A stretch of DNA of 64,000 nucleotides from CAKZLS01 sp963701445 (lineage in GTDB: Bacteria; Pseudomonadota; Alphaproteobacteria; Rhodospirillales; Defluviicoccaceae): assembly GCA_963701445.1 (NCBI GenBank), contig CAVPAM010000024.1, positions 3,577 to 67,576 on the forward strand. Reading direction: 5' to 3'. Position numbers and translations under genes: made by a program. The stretch's first letter is position 1. The number at the start of each line of letters is the position of its first letter. Below are positions 27,389 to 39,988 of this stretch, in pieces. The notes beneath the pieces were generated by a model, which did no database searches, was not told where the DNA came from, and was given only the letters and a program-made list of their open reading frames with translations.

Positions 27389-28317
27389 CCCGGGATCGCT
27401 CGGACCCCTCCGTTTATTCCGCCGTCGAGGCGTGGCGCACATGGCTCTCCGATGAGCGTCGCCTGTCCGCCAACACGGTGCTGGCGTACAATCGAGACAT
27501 CGACGCCTTTTTGACGTTCACCGGTTCTCATCTCGGAGCACCGTTGACTCTGGAGGCCCTGGCATCGCTGACGACGGCGGACTTCCGGGCCTACCTCGCC
27601 GCCCGCGCCTCGCGGGGTCTGGCGCGGACATCCACGGCCCGGGCCATGGCGACCGTGCGGAGCTTCTTTCGTTTTCTCGACAAGCGGGGTGTTGCCCAGA
27701 ACGCCGCCGTATTCGCAATTCGCACGCCCAAGCTTCCGAAAGCTCTTCCGAAGCCGCTGTCCGAAAACGAAATTTCCAAATCCCTCCGTTGCGCGACGGA
27801 GTTGTCCGATGACAGTTGGATCGGTCTGCGCGACTCCGCGTTGTTCCTGTTTCTGTATGGCTGCGGCCTTCGAATCGGCGAAGCATTGGCGCTCGATCGC
27901 CGGGACGCGCCCCGAGGGGACGCCATCGTCGTCTCCGGCAAGGGCAACAAACAAAGGGTCGTGCCGGTCCTGCCGGTGGTCGCCGAGGCGATCGCCGCGT
28001 ACCTGGCCTCCTGCCCATACCGCCTGCGCGACGTCGATCCGCTGTTTGTCGGAGCGCAAGGAAAGCGTCTCAACGCGGGGGTCGTTCAGCGTCAGATGCG
28101 CAAGGTCAGGGCGCTGCTTTCGCTCCCCGATACGGCGACGCCCCACGCGCTACGGCACAGCTTCGCGACCCACCTTCTCGCCGCGGGCGGCGATCTGAGG
28201 ACAATTCAAGAATTACTCGGGCACGCGTCGCTGTCGACCACGCAACGGTACACCCACGTCGACGTGGCGCGTCTCGGCGCGGTCCATCGCGACGCCCACC
28301 CCAGGGCGAGACGATAA
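27385..28317 (+). CDS. xerC: tyrosine recombinase XerC
   Basis: A 310-residue site-specific recombinase that with XerD resolves chromosome dimers at dif. A TTG start at 27385 overlaps the preceding stop (TTGA). The N-terminal SAM-like core-binding domain covers roughly 10-105. The catalytic residues are all present: Arg163 in YGCGLRIGEAL, Lys186, His254 and Arg257 in PHALRHSFATH, His280 in LLGHASLSTTQ, and nucleophile Tyr289. Length is typical. It belongs to the housekeeping DUF484-xerC unit and is not part of a mobile element. Confidence 0.95.
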   Translation: MTRDRSDPSVYSAVEAWRTWLSDERRLSANTVLAYNRDIDAFLTFTGSHLGAPLTLEALASLTTADFRAYLAARASRGLARTSTARAMATVRSFFRFLDKRGVAQNAAVFAIRTPKLPKALPKPLSENEISKSLRCATELSDDSWIGLRDSALFLFLYGCGLRIGEALALDRRDAPRGDAIVVSGKGNKQRVVPVLPVVAEAIAAYLASCPYRLRDVDPLFVGAQGKRLNAGVVQRQMRKVRALLSLPDTATPHALRHSFATHLLAAGGDLRTIQELLGHASLSTTQRYTHVDVARLGAVHRDAHPRARR

Positions 28318-28346
28318 CACCAACGGACACCCTCACGCGGGACAAG

Positions 28347-29561
28347 TTATCGGCGCTCGTCCCTCCGGCCGGACGCGGAGAGACGCAGCGCCAGGGGACC
28401 AAGCAACCCGATGACGCCGACCGACAGAAAAGCGAGGCCCCAGGAAAACGGCGAGTTCGCGCCCCCGGATAGATCGAGAACGAACCCGAGCACCAAGGGC
28501 CCGATAAACGCGCACCCGAACCCGAACAGCGAATGGACCGCCATGGTGGCGCCCTGGCGATTCGGATCGGCCGCCGCGATGGCGCCCGCGGTGAGCGCGG
28601 CGGAATCCAGTTGCACGAGAGCGCTGTAGACGAGGGCGATCGCCACAACGGCCGCATACGGCAACGAGGCGGCGAAACCGATCACGCAGGCCACCGCCGC
28701 GGACGAAATCATGATCGACTGAATGACGCGGACCCGTCCAAGACGAACGCACAGCTCGTTGCCCGCGACGCTGGCGACCATGGCGACCAGGCCGCTCAGC
28801 ATCGCGACCGACGTCGGCGAGGGCCATCCATTGCCGAGAGACTGCTGACCGATGAGGTTGAAGGCCAGAAGAGCGACCAGCCACGATCGGAGGGTGAACA
28901 GCTCCCAGCAGTGAACCCCGTAGCCGAGCACGTACCCCATCGCGTTCCGATTGGCGAAGACCGGGCGAAAATCGAGAACACGCGTTTTTTGCGCGACCAT
29001 TCGCGGTTTCACGGCACGCAGCGATAGAGAAACGGCCACCGCGACAAGGGCGGCCACCGCCGATCCCGCGAACGCCCATCGCCAACCGAACGCCACCGCG
29101 ATTTCGCCGGCCATCAGGAACGAAACGGCCGTTCCCAGGCTGAAACTCGAGGTGTACAGCGCGACCGCCCGGCTTTGTTTCGGCCCTTCATACCGGTCGA
29201 CCAGGACCTTCAGTCCCGGCATGTACGTGGCCGCGAGCGCAACGCCGGCCATCGCCCGGAACAGCAGCCCGGTCCAGAACCCGTCGGCCAGCAAGGCAAA
29301 GCCGCCCGACGAAACCACCGCCAAGCACGCGCCGAAACAGTAGACCCACCGGGCGTCCACGCGGTCGGTCAGCGCCACGAGCACCGGGACGAAGACCGCG
29401 TACGCGGCGAAATAAACGCCCGCGATCCACCCGGCCTCGGTATTGGTCAGGGCCCATTCCTCAAGGAAGACCGGGAGCAACGCGGGGAACGCGAAAACAC
29501 CGGCCATGGTCGCGACTTCCGCGACGCACATGGACGCAATCAGTCGAGCGCTGTTGTTCAT
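28347..29561 (-). CDS. MFS transporter
   Basis: A 404-residue major facilitator with about 12 hydrophobic segments. The first is IASMCVAEVATMAGVFAFPAL, and the loop 2-3 motif is DRVDARWVY, a variant of the GxLaDrxGrr signature. Substrate is unknown. Its start overlaps the stop of the small membrane protein upstream in an ATGA overlap, so the pair is one transcription unit. It converges with xerC. Confidence 0.85.
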   Translation of the reverse strand: MNNSARLIASMCVAEVATMAGVFAFPALLPVFLEEWALTNTEAGWIAGVYFAAYAVFVPVLVALTDRVDARWVYCFGACLAVVSSGGFALLADGFWTGLLFRAMAGVALAATYMPGLKVLVDRYEGPKQSRAVALYTSSFSLGTAVSFLMAGEIAVAFGWRWAFAGSAVAALVAVAVSLSLRAVKPRMVAQKTRVLDFRPVFANRNAMGYVLGYGVHCWELFTLRSWLVALLAFNLIGQQSLGNGWPSPTSVAMLSGLVAMVASVAGNELCVRLGRVRVIQSIMISSAAVACVIGFAASLPYAAVVAIALVYSALVQLDSAALTAGAIAAADPNRQGATMAVHSLFGFGCAFIGPLVLGFVLDLSGGANSPFSWGLAFLSVGVIGLLGPLALRLSASGRRDERR

Positions 29562-29812
29562 TCCGACCGCCGGCCGCCGAATCGAGCGAGGAATGACGTG
29601 GTTCGTTCCGACGCCTGGTCAAACGTCGCCGACAACCGGGGATACCGTCGGCGGAGCTTCTCCAGTCGCGCTCTGACCCATTCCGATTCCTGGGCGAGAA
29701 TGGCGAAACCAATGGCGAGAAACAGGATCCCCTGGAGGAACGGAAGCACCAAGCCCGCGATCCCCAGGACCACGAACGCCGATCCCAAGGAAAGTTTAAG
29801 CCACCGCTTCAT
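29558..29812 (-). CDS. small two-helix membrane protein (PGPGW/YbaN-like)
   Basis: An 84-residue protein from the ATG at 29812. It has a hydrophobic hairpin (LGSAFVVLGIAGLVLPFLQG, ILFLAIGFAILAQ) followed by a basic cytoplasmic tail (RARLEKLRRRYPRL). The helix-LPFL-helix-basic-tail pattern is that of the PGPGW/DUF454-type small membrane proteins. Function is unknown. The frame is open further upstream, but those residues are non-coding in style. The stop overlaps the MFS start. Confidence 0.65.
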   Translation of the reverse strand: MKRWLKLSLGSAFVVLGIAGLVLPFLQGILFLAIGFAILAQESEWVRARLEKLRRRYPRLSATFDQASERTTSFLARFGGRRSE

Positions 29813-29846
29813 CGCCGGTCGGCCGCGGATCGGTTGCGACGAACGG

Positions 29847-31259
29847 TCAGATATGAATTGCCCGGCCGTCGACGGCGAGCGCGGCCTCCTTGATCGCCTC
29901 GGCGAGACCCGGGTGACCATGGCTCGTCCGCGCGACATCCTCGGCGGCCCCGCCGAACTCCATCGCCATCACGGCTTCCTGGATCAGATCCCCCGCCTGG
30001 GGACCGATGATATGAACGCCGAGGATCCGATCCGACCCGGCGTCGGCCAGGATCTTGACGAAGCCATCGGTATCGGCATTACAGCGAGCCCGGGAATTGG
30101 CGGAGAAGGGAAACTTGCCCACGCGATACTCGATACCGGCTTTCTTGAGCTGTTCCTCGGTCTGACCGACCGCCGCCACTTCCGGCCACGTATACACGAC
30201 GCCGGGGATCGCCTCGTAGTTGACGTGGCCCGACTGGCCAGCCAGCAGTTCGGCAAGCGCCACACCCTCTTCCTCGGCCTTGTGGGCCAGCATTTTCCCG
30301 CCGATGACGTCACCGATGGCGAAGATACCGGGAACGTTGGTCTGGAAATCATGGTCGACCTTGACGAACCCGCGCTCGTCCATCTCGACGCCGACCGATT
30401 CCAGCCCAAGCCCTTCCGTGTACGGCCGGCGACCGATCGAGACCAGCACCACGTCGGCTTCAAGGGTTACAGAGTCGCCGCCGGCGGCCGGTTCGATGGC
30501 GAGCGTGACGCCGGCGTCGGTTATTTCGGCGCCGGTCACCTTGCTCGACAATCTGAACTCCAGCCCCTGCTTCTTGAGGATTCGCAACATCTGCTTGGAA
30601 ACCTCGCCGTCCATGCCGGCCAGGATCTGGTCCAGAAACTCGACGACCGTGACCTTGGAGCCCAGTCGACGCCAAACGGAGCCCAGTTCGATCCCGATGT
30701 AGCCGCCACCAACCACCACCATCTTCTCCGGCACCTTGTCGAGCGCGAGGGCGCCGGTGGAACTGACGATTCGCTCCTCGTCAATGGTGACGGACGGCAA
30801 GGCGGCGACTTCCGAACCGGTGGCGATCAGGATGTTTTCCGTCTTCAGCACCTGTTCGCCGCCCCCGTCAACGGGAGTCACCTTGACTTCGTCGGTGCCG
30901 GTTATGGTGCCTGATCCCACCAGGTAGTCGACCTTGTTCTTCTTCAACAAGAACTCGATGCCCTTGGTCAGGTCGCCGACCACGTCCACCTTGCGTTTCA
31001 TCATGGTGGGCAGATCCACTGCGAGCCCGTCAACCTTGATCCCGTGGCTGGCGAATTCCTCCTCGGCGACGGCATAGTGGTGCGACGACTGGAGGAGCGC
31101 CTTCGACGGAATGCATCCGACGTTAAGACACGTGCCGCCGAGCGCGCCCCGTTTTTCGACGCAGGCCACGCGCATTCCCAACTGGGCGGCCCGGATCGCG
31201 GCCACGTAGCCACCGGGTCCCCCGCCCACGACGACGAGATCATAAACTGTGTCCGTCAT
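29847..31259 (-). CDS. lpdA: dihydrolipoyl dehydrogenase (E3)
   Basis: A 470-residue flavoprotein disulfide reductase that reoxidises dihydrolipoyl groups of the 2-oxoglutarate dehydrogenase complex. The FAD-binding motif is VVGGGPGGYVAAIRAAQ, the redox disulfide Cys44/Cys49 lies in GGTCLNVGCIPSK, and the second GxGxxG is VVVGGGYIGIELG. The dimer-interface HGHPGLAEAIKEA near the C-terminus carries the active-site base. It lies downstream of odhB with a 31-base gap. Confidence 0.97.
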   Translation of the reverse strand: MTDTVYDLVVVGGGPGGYVAAIRAAQLGMRVACVEKRGALGGTCLNVGCIPSKALLQSSHHYAVAEEEFASHGIKVDGLAVDLPTMMKRKVDVVGDLTKGIEFLLKKNKVDYLVGSGTITGTDEVKVTPVDGGGEQVLKTENILIATGSEVAALPSVTIDEERIVSSTGALALDKVPEKMVVVGGGYIGIELGSVWRRLGSKVTVVEFLDQILAGMDGEVSKQMLRILKKQGLEFRLSSKVTGAEITDAGVTLAIEPAAGGDSVTLEADVVLVSIGRRPYTEGLGLESVGVEMDERGFVKVDHDFQTNVPGIFAIGDVIGGKMLAHKAEEEGVALAELLAGQSGHVNYEAIPGVVYTWPEVAAVGQTEEQLKKAGIEYRVGKFPFSANSRARCNADTDGFVKILADAGSDRILGVHIIGPQAGDLIQEAVMAMEFGGAAEDVARTSHGHPGLAEAIKEAALAVDGRAIHI

Positions 31260-31290
31260 GACGTCAGCCGCGTCCTCTGTTCATCCGTTG

Positions 31291-32559
31291 CTACGCTTCC
31301 AGGAGGATGCGCTGGGGATCCTCGACGCATTCCTTGACCCGCACCAGGAACGAAACCGCCTCCCGGCCATCGATGATGCGATGGTCGTAGCTCAGCGCCA
31401 CGTACATCATCGGCCGCGCCTGGATCGATCCGTCCGGCATGACCATCGGCCGTTGCTGCATCTTGTGCATGCCGAGGATCGCCGACTGCGGCGGATTGAT
31501 GATCGGCGTGGACAGGAGCGAGCCGAAGACACCGCCGTTGGTGATGGTGAACGTGCCGCCCTGCATTTCCTCGATGGCCAGCTTGCCTTCGCGCGCGCGC
31601 CTGCCGTAGTCGGCGATCGTCCCCTCGATGTCGGCGAAGCCAAGAGCGTCGGCGTCCCGGACGACCGGAACCACCAGGCCTTGCGGCGACGACACGGCGA
31701 TGGCGATGTCGTAATGGTTCTTGTAGACGATATCGTCACCGTCGATTTCCGCGTTGACGGCGGGGAATTCCCGCAAGGCGACGACACTGGCCTTCACGAA
31801 CAGCGACATCACCCCCAGGCGGACACCGTGCTTCTTTTCGAAGGCGTCGCGGTAGTCCTTGCGAAGGGCATTGGCGGCGGTCATGTCCACCTCGTTGAAG
31901 GTGGTCAACATAGCCGCGGTGTTCTGCGCGTCCTTGAGACGGGCCGCCACCATCTTGCGCAGGCGCGTCATGCGCACCCGTTCCTCGCGCTCCCCGGCCG
32001 GACGCGGAGGAGCGGGTTCGGTCTTGCGCGGAGCGGGAGCGGGAGCCGCCGGCTTGGCCGCCGGGGCCTCGGCGCCGCTCTCGATGTACGACAGAACGTC
32101 GCCCTTGGTGAGACGCCCGTCCTTGCCGCTGGCCGGGATGGCCGCGGCGTCCAGTCCCTTTTCCTCGACCAGCTTGCGGACCGCGGGCGACAGCGGCATG
32201 GCCTCGGCGGCGGCCGGTGCCTTGGCTGGTTCGGCGGATGCGGGCGGCGGCGTGGCCGGTTTCGGCTTCGGTGGTTCGGCGGCCTCGGGGCCGGCCTTGT
32301 CTTTCGCCGGAGCGGCCGCCTCTCCCTCCGTTATGGTGCCCAACAGCGCGCCGACTTCGACTTCGCTGCCGTCCTCGGCCGCGATTTCGGTGAGCGTGCC
32401 CGTTACCGGGGCATTGACCTCGACGGTGACCTTATCGGTTTCGAGCTCGACGACCGGTTCGTCGGCGGTCACGGAATCCCCCACCGACTTGAACCATTTG
32501 GCTACCGTTGCTTCGGATACCGACTCGCCAAGCGCCGGCACTTTGATCTCTATTGGCAT
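31291..32559 (-). CDS. sucB: 2-oxoglutarate dehydrogenase E2 (dihydrolipoyl succinyltransferase)
   Basis: A 422-residue core subunit. The N-terminal lipoyl domain has the lipoylation site VVELETDKVTVEV (about 35-47). A long Ala/Pro/Lys linker follows, then the E3/E1-binding domain (AVRKLVEEKGLDAAAIPASG). The acyltransferase domain ends with the catalytic LSYDHRIIDGREAVSFL. One lipoyl domain is typical of this enzyme. It is encoded between the E1 and E3 genes. Confidence 0.97.
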   Translation of the reverse strand: MPIEIKVPALGESVSEATVAKWFKSVGDSVTADEPVVELETDKVTVEVNAPVTGTLTEIAAEDGSEVEVGALLGTITEGEAAAPAKDKAGPEAAEPPKPKPATPPPASAEPAKAPAAAEAMPLSPAVRKLVEEKGLDAAAIPASGKDGRLTKGDVLSYIESGAEAPAAKPAAPAPAPRKTEPAPPRPAGEREERVRMTRLRKMVAARLKDAQNTAAMLTTFNEVDMTAANALRKDYRDAFEKKHGVRLGVMSLFVKASVVALREFPAVNAEIDGDDIVYKNHYDIAIAVSSPQGLVVPVVRDADALGFADIEGTIADYGRRAREGKLAIEEMQGGTFTITNGGVFGSLLSTPIINPPQSAILGMHKMQQRPMVMPDGSIQARPMMYVALSYDHRIIDGREAVSFLVRVKECVEDPQRILLEA

Positions 32560-32587
32560 CGCTTCTCTCGTCCAGGTTCGTTTCCTT

Positions 32588-35500
<2,913 letters not shown>

Positions 35501-35509
35501 ATTTCCATT

Positions 35510-35536
35510 GAAGGCGCGGCATTCCGCCGCGCCTTC
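35510..35536. other. perfect 11-bp intercistronic hairpin between sucD and sucA
   Basis: GAAGGCGCGGC, loop ATTCC, GCCGCGCCTTC. It lies in the 60-base gap between sucD and sucA and is not followed by a T run, so it is unlikely to be an intrinsic terminator. It may stabilise the upstream mRNA end, be a processing site, or tune translation of sucA. Confidence 0.6.
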
Positions 35537-35560
35537 CCTTCAAGGGTATCGACTCGCCTC

Positions 35561-36436
35561 CTAGCCGCGCATGGCTTTCACCATGGTGGAGCCAAGAGCC
35601 GCCGGAGAGTCGGTTACGTGAATGCCGGCACTCTTCATTGCTTCCATCTTATCGTCGGCGCCACCTTTTCCGCCAGCGATAATAGCCCCGGCATGACCCA
35701 TGCGGCGGCCCGGGGGCGCCGTACGGCCGGCGATAAACCCGACGACCGGCTTTTTCGTCTTGGATTGTTTAATGAAATCAGCGGCGTCTTCCTCGGCGCT
35801 ACCGCCGATCTCACCGATCATGACGATGCCCTCGGTCTTGTCGTCCGCGAGGAACAGTTCCAGGCAATCGATGAAGTTGGTGCCGTTGATGGGGTCGCCG
35901 CCGATACCGATGCACGTGGTCTGCCCAAGGCCGGTGGACGTCGTCTGACCAACGGCTTCGTAGGTGAGCGTGCCCGACCGGGACACCACGCCAATTCGGC
36001 CCGGGGTGTGAATATGGCCAGGCATGATCCCGATCTTGCATTGACCCGGTGTAATGACGCCCGGGCAGTTCGGACCGACGAGCCGCGTCTTGGAACCCCG
36101 AAGGGCACGTTTCACCTTCAGCATGTCGATGACCGGAATGCCCTCGGTGATGCATACCACGAGTTCGATACCGGCCTCGATGGCCTCGAGCATCGCATCC
36201 GCGGCGAACGGCGGCGGCACGTAGATGGCGGTCGCATTGGCGCCCGTCGCCTCCATGGCTTCGGCGACCGTGTCGAAGATCGGCAGGTCGAGATGTTTCG
36301 AACCGCCTTTTCCCGGCGTCACGCCGCCGACCACCTTCGTGCCGTACGCGATCGCCTGTTCAGAGTGGAACGTGCCCTGAGCACCGGTAAAGCCCTGGCA
36401 AATGACCTTCGTGTGTGAACCTATAAGTACGGGCAT
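35561..36436 (-). CDS. sucD: succinyl-CoA synthetase subunit alpha
   Basis: A 291-residue alpha subunit that makes ATP or GTP from succinyl-CoA. The CoA-binding Rossmann domain begins VLIGSHTKVICQGFTGAQG, and the phosphorylated histidine is His248 in GRRMGHAGAIIAG. Its ATG overlaps the last base of the sucC stop. Confidence 0.97.
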   Translation of the reverse strand: MPVLIGSHTKVICQGFTGAQGTFHSEQAIAYGTKVVGGVTPGKGGSKHLDLPIFDTVAEAMEATGANATAIYVPPPFAADAMLEAIEAGIELVVCITEGIPVIDMLKVKRALRGSKTRLVGPNCPGVITPGQCKIGIMPGHIHTPGRIGVVSRSGTLTYEAVGQTTSTGLGQTTCIGIGGDPINGTNFIDCLELFLADDKTEGIVMIGEIGGSAEEDAADFIKQSKTKKPVVGFIAGRTAPPGRRMGHAGAIIAGGKGGADDKMEAMKSAGIHVTDSPAALGSTMVKAMRG

Positions 36437-37605
36437 TACGCGGCCTCCTTCACGGCTTTAACGATCTTCTCGGCGGCATCACCCAGGTCATCGGCGGATT
36501 TGATGGGGAGGCCGGATTCGGCAAGGATCTTCTTGCCCAGTTCCACATTGGTGCCCTCGAGGCGCACAACCAGCGGCACCTCGATGCTCACTTCCCGGGC
36601 GGCCGCGACAACACCTTCGGCGATCACGTCGCAACGCATGATGCCACCGAAAATGTTGACCAGGACTCCCTCCACGTTGGGGTCGCGAAGGATGATCTTG
36701 AACGCCTCTGTCACCCGCTCCTTGGTCGCTCCGCCGCCAACGTCCAGGAAGTTGGCCGGCTCGCCGCCATAGAGCTTGATGATGTCCATGGTCGCCATCG
36801 CCAACCCGGCGCCGTTGACCATGCAACCGATGTTTCCATCGAGGGTGATGTAGTTGAGATCGTGACGCGCCGCTTCCAGTTCGGCCGGGTCCTCCTCGGA
36901 CTCATCGCGAAGCTCCGCGACTTCCTTGTGGCGGAACAGAGCGTTGTCGTCGAAGTTCATCTTGGCGTCGAGAGCGATCACGTCGCCGGCTCCGGTAACC
37001 ACCAGCGGATTGATCTCCATCAGGCTCGAGTCCAGGTCGATGAAGGCCCGATACATGCCCATGATGAACTTGACGGCGGAACCGACCTGCTTTCCTTCCA
37101 GGCCAAGCCCGAAGGCGATCTTGCGCGCGTGGAAAGGCTGAATGCCGATCGCCGGATCGATGGCTTGCTTGAGGATCTTTTCGGGGGTCTTGGCCGCGAC
37201 CACCTCGATCTCCATGCCGCCCTCGGTGGACGCGATGATGGTTACCTGGGATGTCGCGCGATCGATCAGCATGCTCAGATAGAGTTCACGCTTGATGTCG
37301 CAACCTTCCTCCACGTAGATCCGCTTGACTTCCTTGCCGGCCGGGCCCGTCTGATGGGTAACCAGGGTCATGCCCAGCATCTTCTCCGCGGTTTCCCAGA
37401 CTTCGTCCAGGGACTTGACGACCTTGACGCCGCCGCCCTTGCCTCGTCCGCCGGCGTGAATCTGGGCCTTCACCACCCAGACGGGACCACCGAGGCCCTT
37501 CGCGATCTCCTTCGCCTCCGGGGCGGTGTAGGCGACACCGCCTCGGGGTACGGCGACCCCGTATTTCGCCAGCAACTGTTTTGCTTGGTATTCGTGAATA
37601 TTCAT
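36436..37605 (-). CDS. sucC: succinyl-CoA synthetase subunit beta
   Basis: A 389-residue ATP-grasp subunit. It starts MNIHEYQAKQLLAKYGV, with ATP-binding KAQIHAGGRGKGGGVK, the magnesium-binding MEINPLVVT, and the C-terminal VNIFGGIMRCDVIAEGV. It lies between mdh and sucD. Confidence 0.97.
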   Translation of the reverse strand: MNIHEYQAKQLLAKYGVAVPRGGVAYTAPEAKEIAKGLGGPVWVVKAQIHAGGRGKGGGVKVVKSLDEVWETAEKMLGMTLVTHQTGPAGKEVKRIYVEEGCDIKRELYLSMLIDRATSQVTIIASTEGGMEIEVVAAKTPEKILKQAIDPAIGIQPFHARKIAFGLGLEGKQVGSAVKFIMGMYRAFIDLDSSLMEINPLVVTGAGDVIALDAKMNFDDNALFRHKEVAELRDESEEDPAELEAARHDLNYITLDGNIGCMVNGAGLAMATMDIIKLYGGEPANFLDVGGGATKERVTEAFKIILRDPNVEGVLVNIFGGIMRCDVIAEGVVAAAREVSIEVPLVVRLEGTNVELGKKILAESGLPIKSADDLGDAAEKIVKAVKEAA

Positions 37606-37672
37606 TTTTTTCCTCAGTCCTTATGTGGAGCCGAGCCTCCGGCAACTCCGCCGCAAGCCGAAATCTCCTTCT

Positions 37673-38623
37673 TTACATCAGTCCCTTGGCGACATCGATC
37701 AGAGTGTTGACCGCCTTGACCGAGTGGTCGAGCATCGCCTTCTCGTCGGCACTGAGTGAAATCTCGATCACCTTCTCCACGCCTCCGGCACCCATGATCA
37801 CGGGGACGCCGACGTACAGACCGTTGAGACCGTATTCACTGGTGCAATAGGCCGCGCAGGGAAGGACGCGCTTCTTGTCCTTGAGATAGGCTTCGGCCAT
37901 GGCGATCGCCGACGTGGCGGGAGCATAATAGGCCGAGCCCGTCTTCAGCAGCCCGACGATCTCGGCGCCGCCATCGCGGGTCCGCTGAACGATGGAGTCC
38001 AGCTTTTCCTGCGTTGTCCATCCCATCTTCACCAGGTCCGGCAGCGGGATACCGGCGACGGTCGAGTACCGCACCAGCGGCACCATCGTGTCGCCGTGCC
38101 CGCCAAGCACGAACGCGGTGACGTCCTGGACGGAAACGTTGAATTCCTCGGCGAGGAAGCAGCGGAAACGCGCGGAGTCCAAAACGCCGGCCATTCCGAC
38201 CACCTTGTGGTGCGGCTGGCCCGTGAACTCGCGGAGCGCCCAGACCATCACGTCGAGCGGATTGGTGATGCAAATGACGAATGCGTCAGGGCAATGAGCC
38301 TTGATCCCCTCGCCGACCGCCTTCATGACCTTGACGTTGATTTCGATAAGATCGTCGCGGCTCATGCCCGGCTTGCGCGCGACGCCGGCGGTCACGATAA
38401 CGACGTCGGAGCCCGCGATATCCTTGTAGTCGTTGGCGCCTTTCAAGCCGATACTGACGCCCTCGACGGGATTGGCTTGTGCAATGTCCAGGGCTTTGCC
38501 TTGGGGCATTCCCTCGACGATGTCGAAAATAACGATGTCGCCCAGTTCCTTGATGCTGATCAGATGTGCCAGCGTTCCGCCGATGTTACCGGCGCCAACA
38601 AGTGCGATTTTTTTGCGTGCCAT
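37673..38623 (-). CDS. mdh: malate dehydrogenase
   Basis: A 316-residue LDH-like (type III) malate dehydrogenase, NAD-dependent, which oxidises malate to oxaloacetate. The NAD fold starts KIALVGAGNIGGTLA (GxGxxG at 10-16), and the catalytic His176 is in VLGGHGDTMVPL. Substrate loop arginines (ARKPGMSRDDL) are present. It is the first gene of the mdh-sucCD-sucAB-lpd run, all on the minus strand with short gaps. Confidence 0.97.
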   Translation of the reverse strand: MARKKIALVGAGNIGGTLAHLISIKELGDIVIFDIVEGMPQGKALDIAQANPVEGVSIGLKGANDYKDIAGSDVVIVTAGVARKPGMSRDDLIEINVKVMKAVGEGIKAHCPDAFVICITNPLDVMVWALREFTGQPHHKVVGMAGVLDSARFRCFLAEEFNVSVQDVTAFVLGGHGDTMVPLVRYSTVAGIPLPDLVKMGWTTQEKLDSIVQRTRDGGAEIVGLLKTGSAYYAPATSAIAMAEAYLKDKKRVLPCAAYCTSEYGLNGLYVGVPVIMGAGGVEKVIEISLSADEKAMLDHSVKAVNTLIDVAKGLM

Positions 38624-38663
38624 GGGTTCTCCCCCTCCAGGTAGGCGGCGATGATGTACCGCG

Positions 38664-38682
38664 GCACTGCTTTCCGCAGTGC
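38664..38682. promoter_or_regulatory. 7-bp inverted repeat in the mdh leader
   Basis: GCACTGC, TTTCC, GCAGTGC lies about 40 bases upstream of the mdh start in a 210-base gap after zapE. It has no T run. It may be an operator or a leader hairpin for the TCA operon. Confidence 0.3.
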
Positions 38683-38833
38683 AATAATTTGAGCAGTGTA
38701 AGTACCGCGAATCACCCCACAGGGCAAGGCAAACCGGCTAAACCGGGGCCCGGGAATGGCGGGGATCGCGTCTTTCGCGCATGAAGGCTGGATTGCCGGT
38801 CGTTTTGCATCCGGATTGCATCGCCGGCGCCAT

Positions 38834-39988
38834 TCAGCTCAGGTGCTGAGTTCCCATGTAGTCCTCGCTCTGCATCTCGTGCAGGCGCGACACGGTGCGC
38901 TCGAACTCGAACGCGCCCTGCCCGGATGGATAAAGGTCCTCCGGTTGCCGCTCGGCCGAACAGATCAGCTTAACCTTGTGCTCGTACAGCGCGTCGATCA
39001 AGGTCACGAACCGCTTCGCCTCGTTCCGTTTGTCGGGCGTCATTTCCGGAACGCGGGAGAGAAACAGCACATCGTACTTGGTCGCGATCGCGAGGTAGTC
39101 CGCCGCGCCCCGGGGTTGCTCGCAGAGCTCGTGGAAACTCGCGAAGGCGATGTCGTCGGACGCCATGGAAATGGGCAGCTCGCGGCCGTTGACCACGAGG
39201 GTGTCGGGACCGACGTTCGCGCCGTGCGTCAATCGCGCGAAATAGGCGCGAAGCCGGGCCTCGGTGTCGGCGCCAAGCGGGGTCATGAAGACATTCATCG
39301 TGCGCATGGTCTCGAGCCGATAGTCGACCCCGGAGTCCAGTTCGAGCAGGTCGAGCTTCTGGACCAGCAGATCGATAAAGGGAAGGAACAGCTCGCGTTG
39401 CAATCCGTCCTTGTAAAGATCTTTTGGCGGCCGGTTGGAGGTCGCCACGACCACGACACCCGCGTTGAAGAACCCCTCGAACAGCCGGCCGAGGATCATG
39501 GCGTCGGCGATGTCGAGGACCTGGAGTTCGTCGAAACACAGAAGCCACGCGTCCCGGGCGATCCGTCGCGCCACGCCTTGAACGAGATCGTCCCGCGAGC
39601 GATCCCTGCCGCGGGGCCTTCCCCTGAGTGTCTTCTCCGCTTCCTCGCGCCGCACCGCGTTCAAGGCGGCGTGAACCTCCTGCATGAACGCATGAAAATG
39701 CACGCGCCGCTTCCGCGCGACCGGCGCCGAGCGGAAGAAGATATCCATGAGCATGGACTTGCCGCGCCCCACGCCGCCGAAGATGTACAGTCCCTGGGGA
39801 GGCGCCTCGCGCCGGCGCGACAGGCCGAAGCGCTCCTTCCAGCCCACGGGACCCGTGGCGGGCTCGTAGCCGACGAGCGCGTTGTGGAGGCTTTCGAGCT
39901 TTTCGGCGGCCAGTTCCTGCGCCGGATCCCGCCTGATGTCCCCCGACTTCAAACGCGCCCTGTACTGTGCGATCGGTCCGTCGGACAT
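38834..39988 (-). CDS. zapE: cell division ATPase ZapE (AFG1-like)
   Basis: An AFG1/LACE1-type AAA ATPase, about 384 residues from ATG 39988. Walker A is FGGVGRGKS (71-78), and the sensor region ATSNRPPKDLYKDGLQRELFLPFI is the family hallmark. In Escherichia coli ZapE acts at the Z-ring under low oxygen; mitochondrial relatives handle respiratory complex turnover, and the genes on either side here are respiratory. An upstream ATG at 40003 lacks a ribosome site; the longer open frame to 40,516 is antisense to the next gene. Confidence 0.93.
   Translation of the reverse strand: MSDGPIAQYRARLKSGDIRRDPAQELAAEKLESLHNALVGYEPATGPVGWKERFGLSRRREAPPQGLYIFGGVGRGKSMLMDIFFRSAPVARKRRVHFHAFMQEVHAALNAVRREEAEKTLRGRPRGRDRSRDDLVQGVARRIARDAWLLCFDELQVLDIADAMILGRLFEGFFNAGVVVVATSNRPPKDLYKDGLQRELFLPFIDLLVQKLDLLELDSGVDYRLETMRTMNVFMTPLGADTEARLRAYFARLTHGANVGPDTLVVNGRELPISMASDDIAFASFHELCEQPRGAADYLAIATKYDVLFLSRVPEMTPDKRNEAKRFVTLIDALYEHKVKLICSAERQPEDLYPSGQGAFEFERTVSRLHEMQSEDYMGTQHLS

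Noticed and set aside
27385..28317. XerC taken as an integrase of a mobile element
   Set aside because: The DUF484-xerC pairing, length and context are those of the housekeeping dimer-resolution enzyme, and there is no attachment repeat or cargo.
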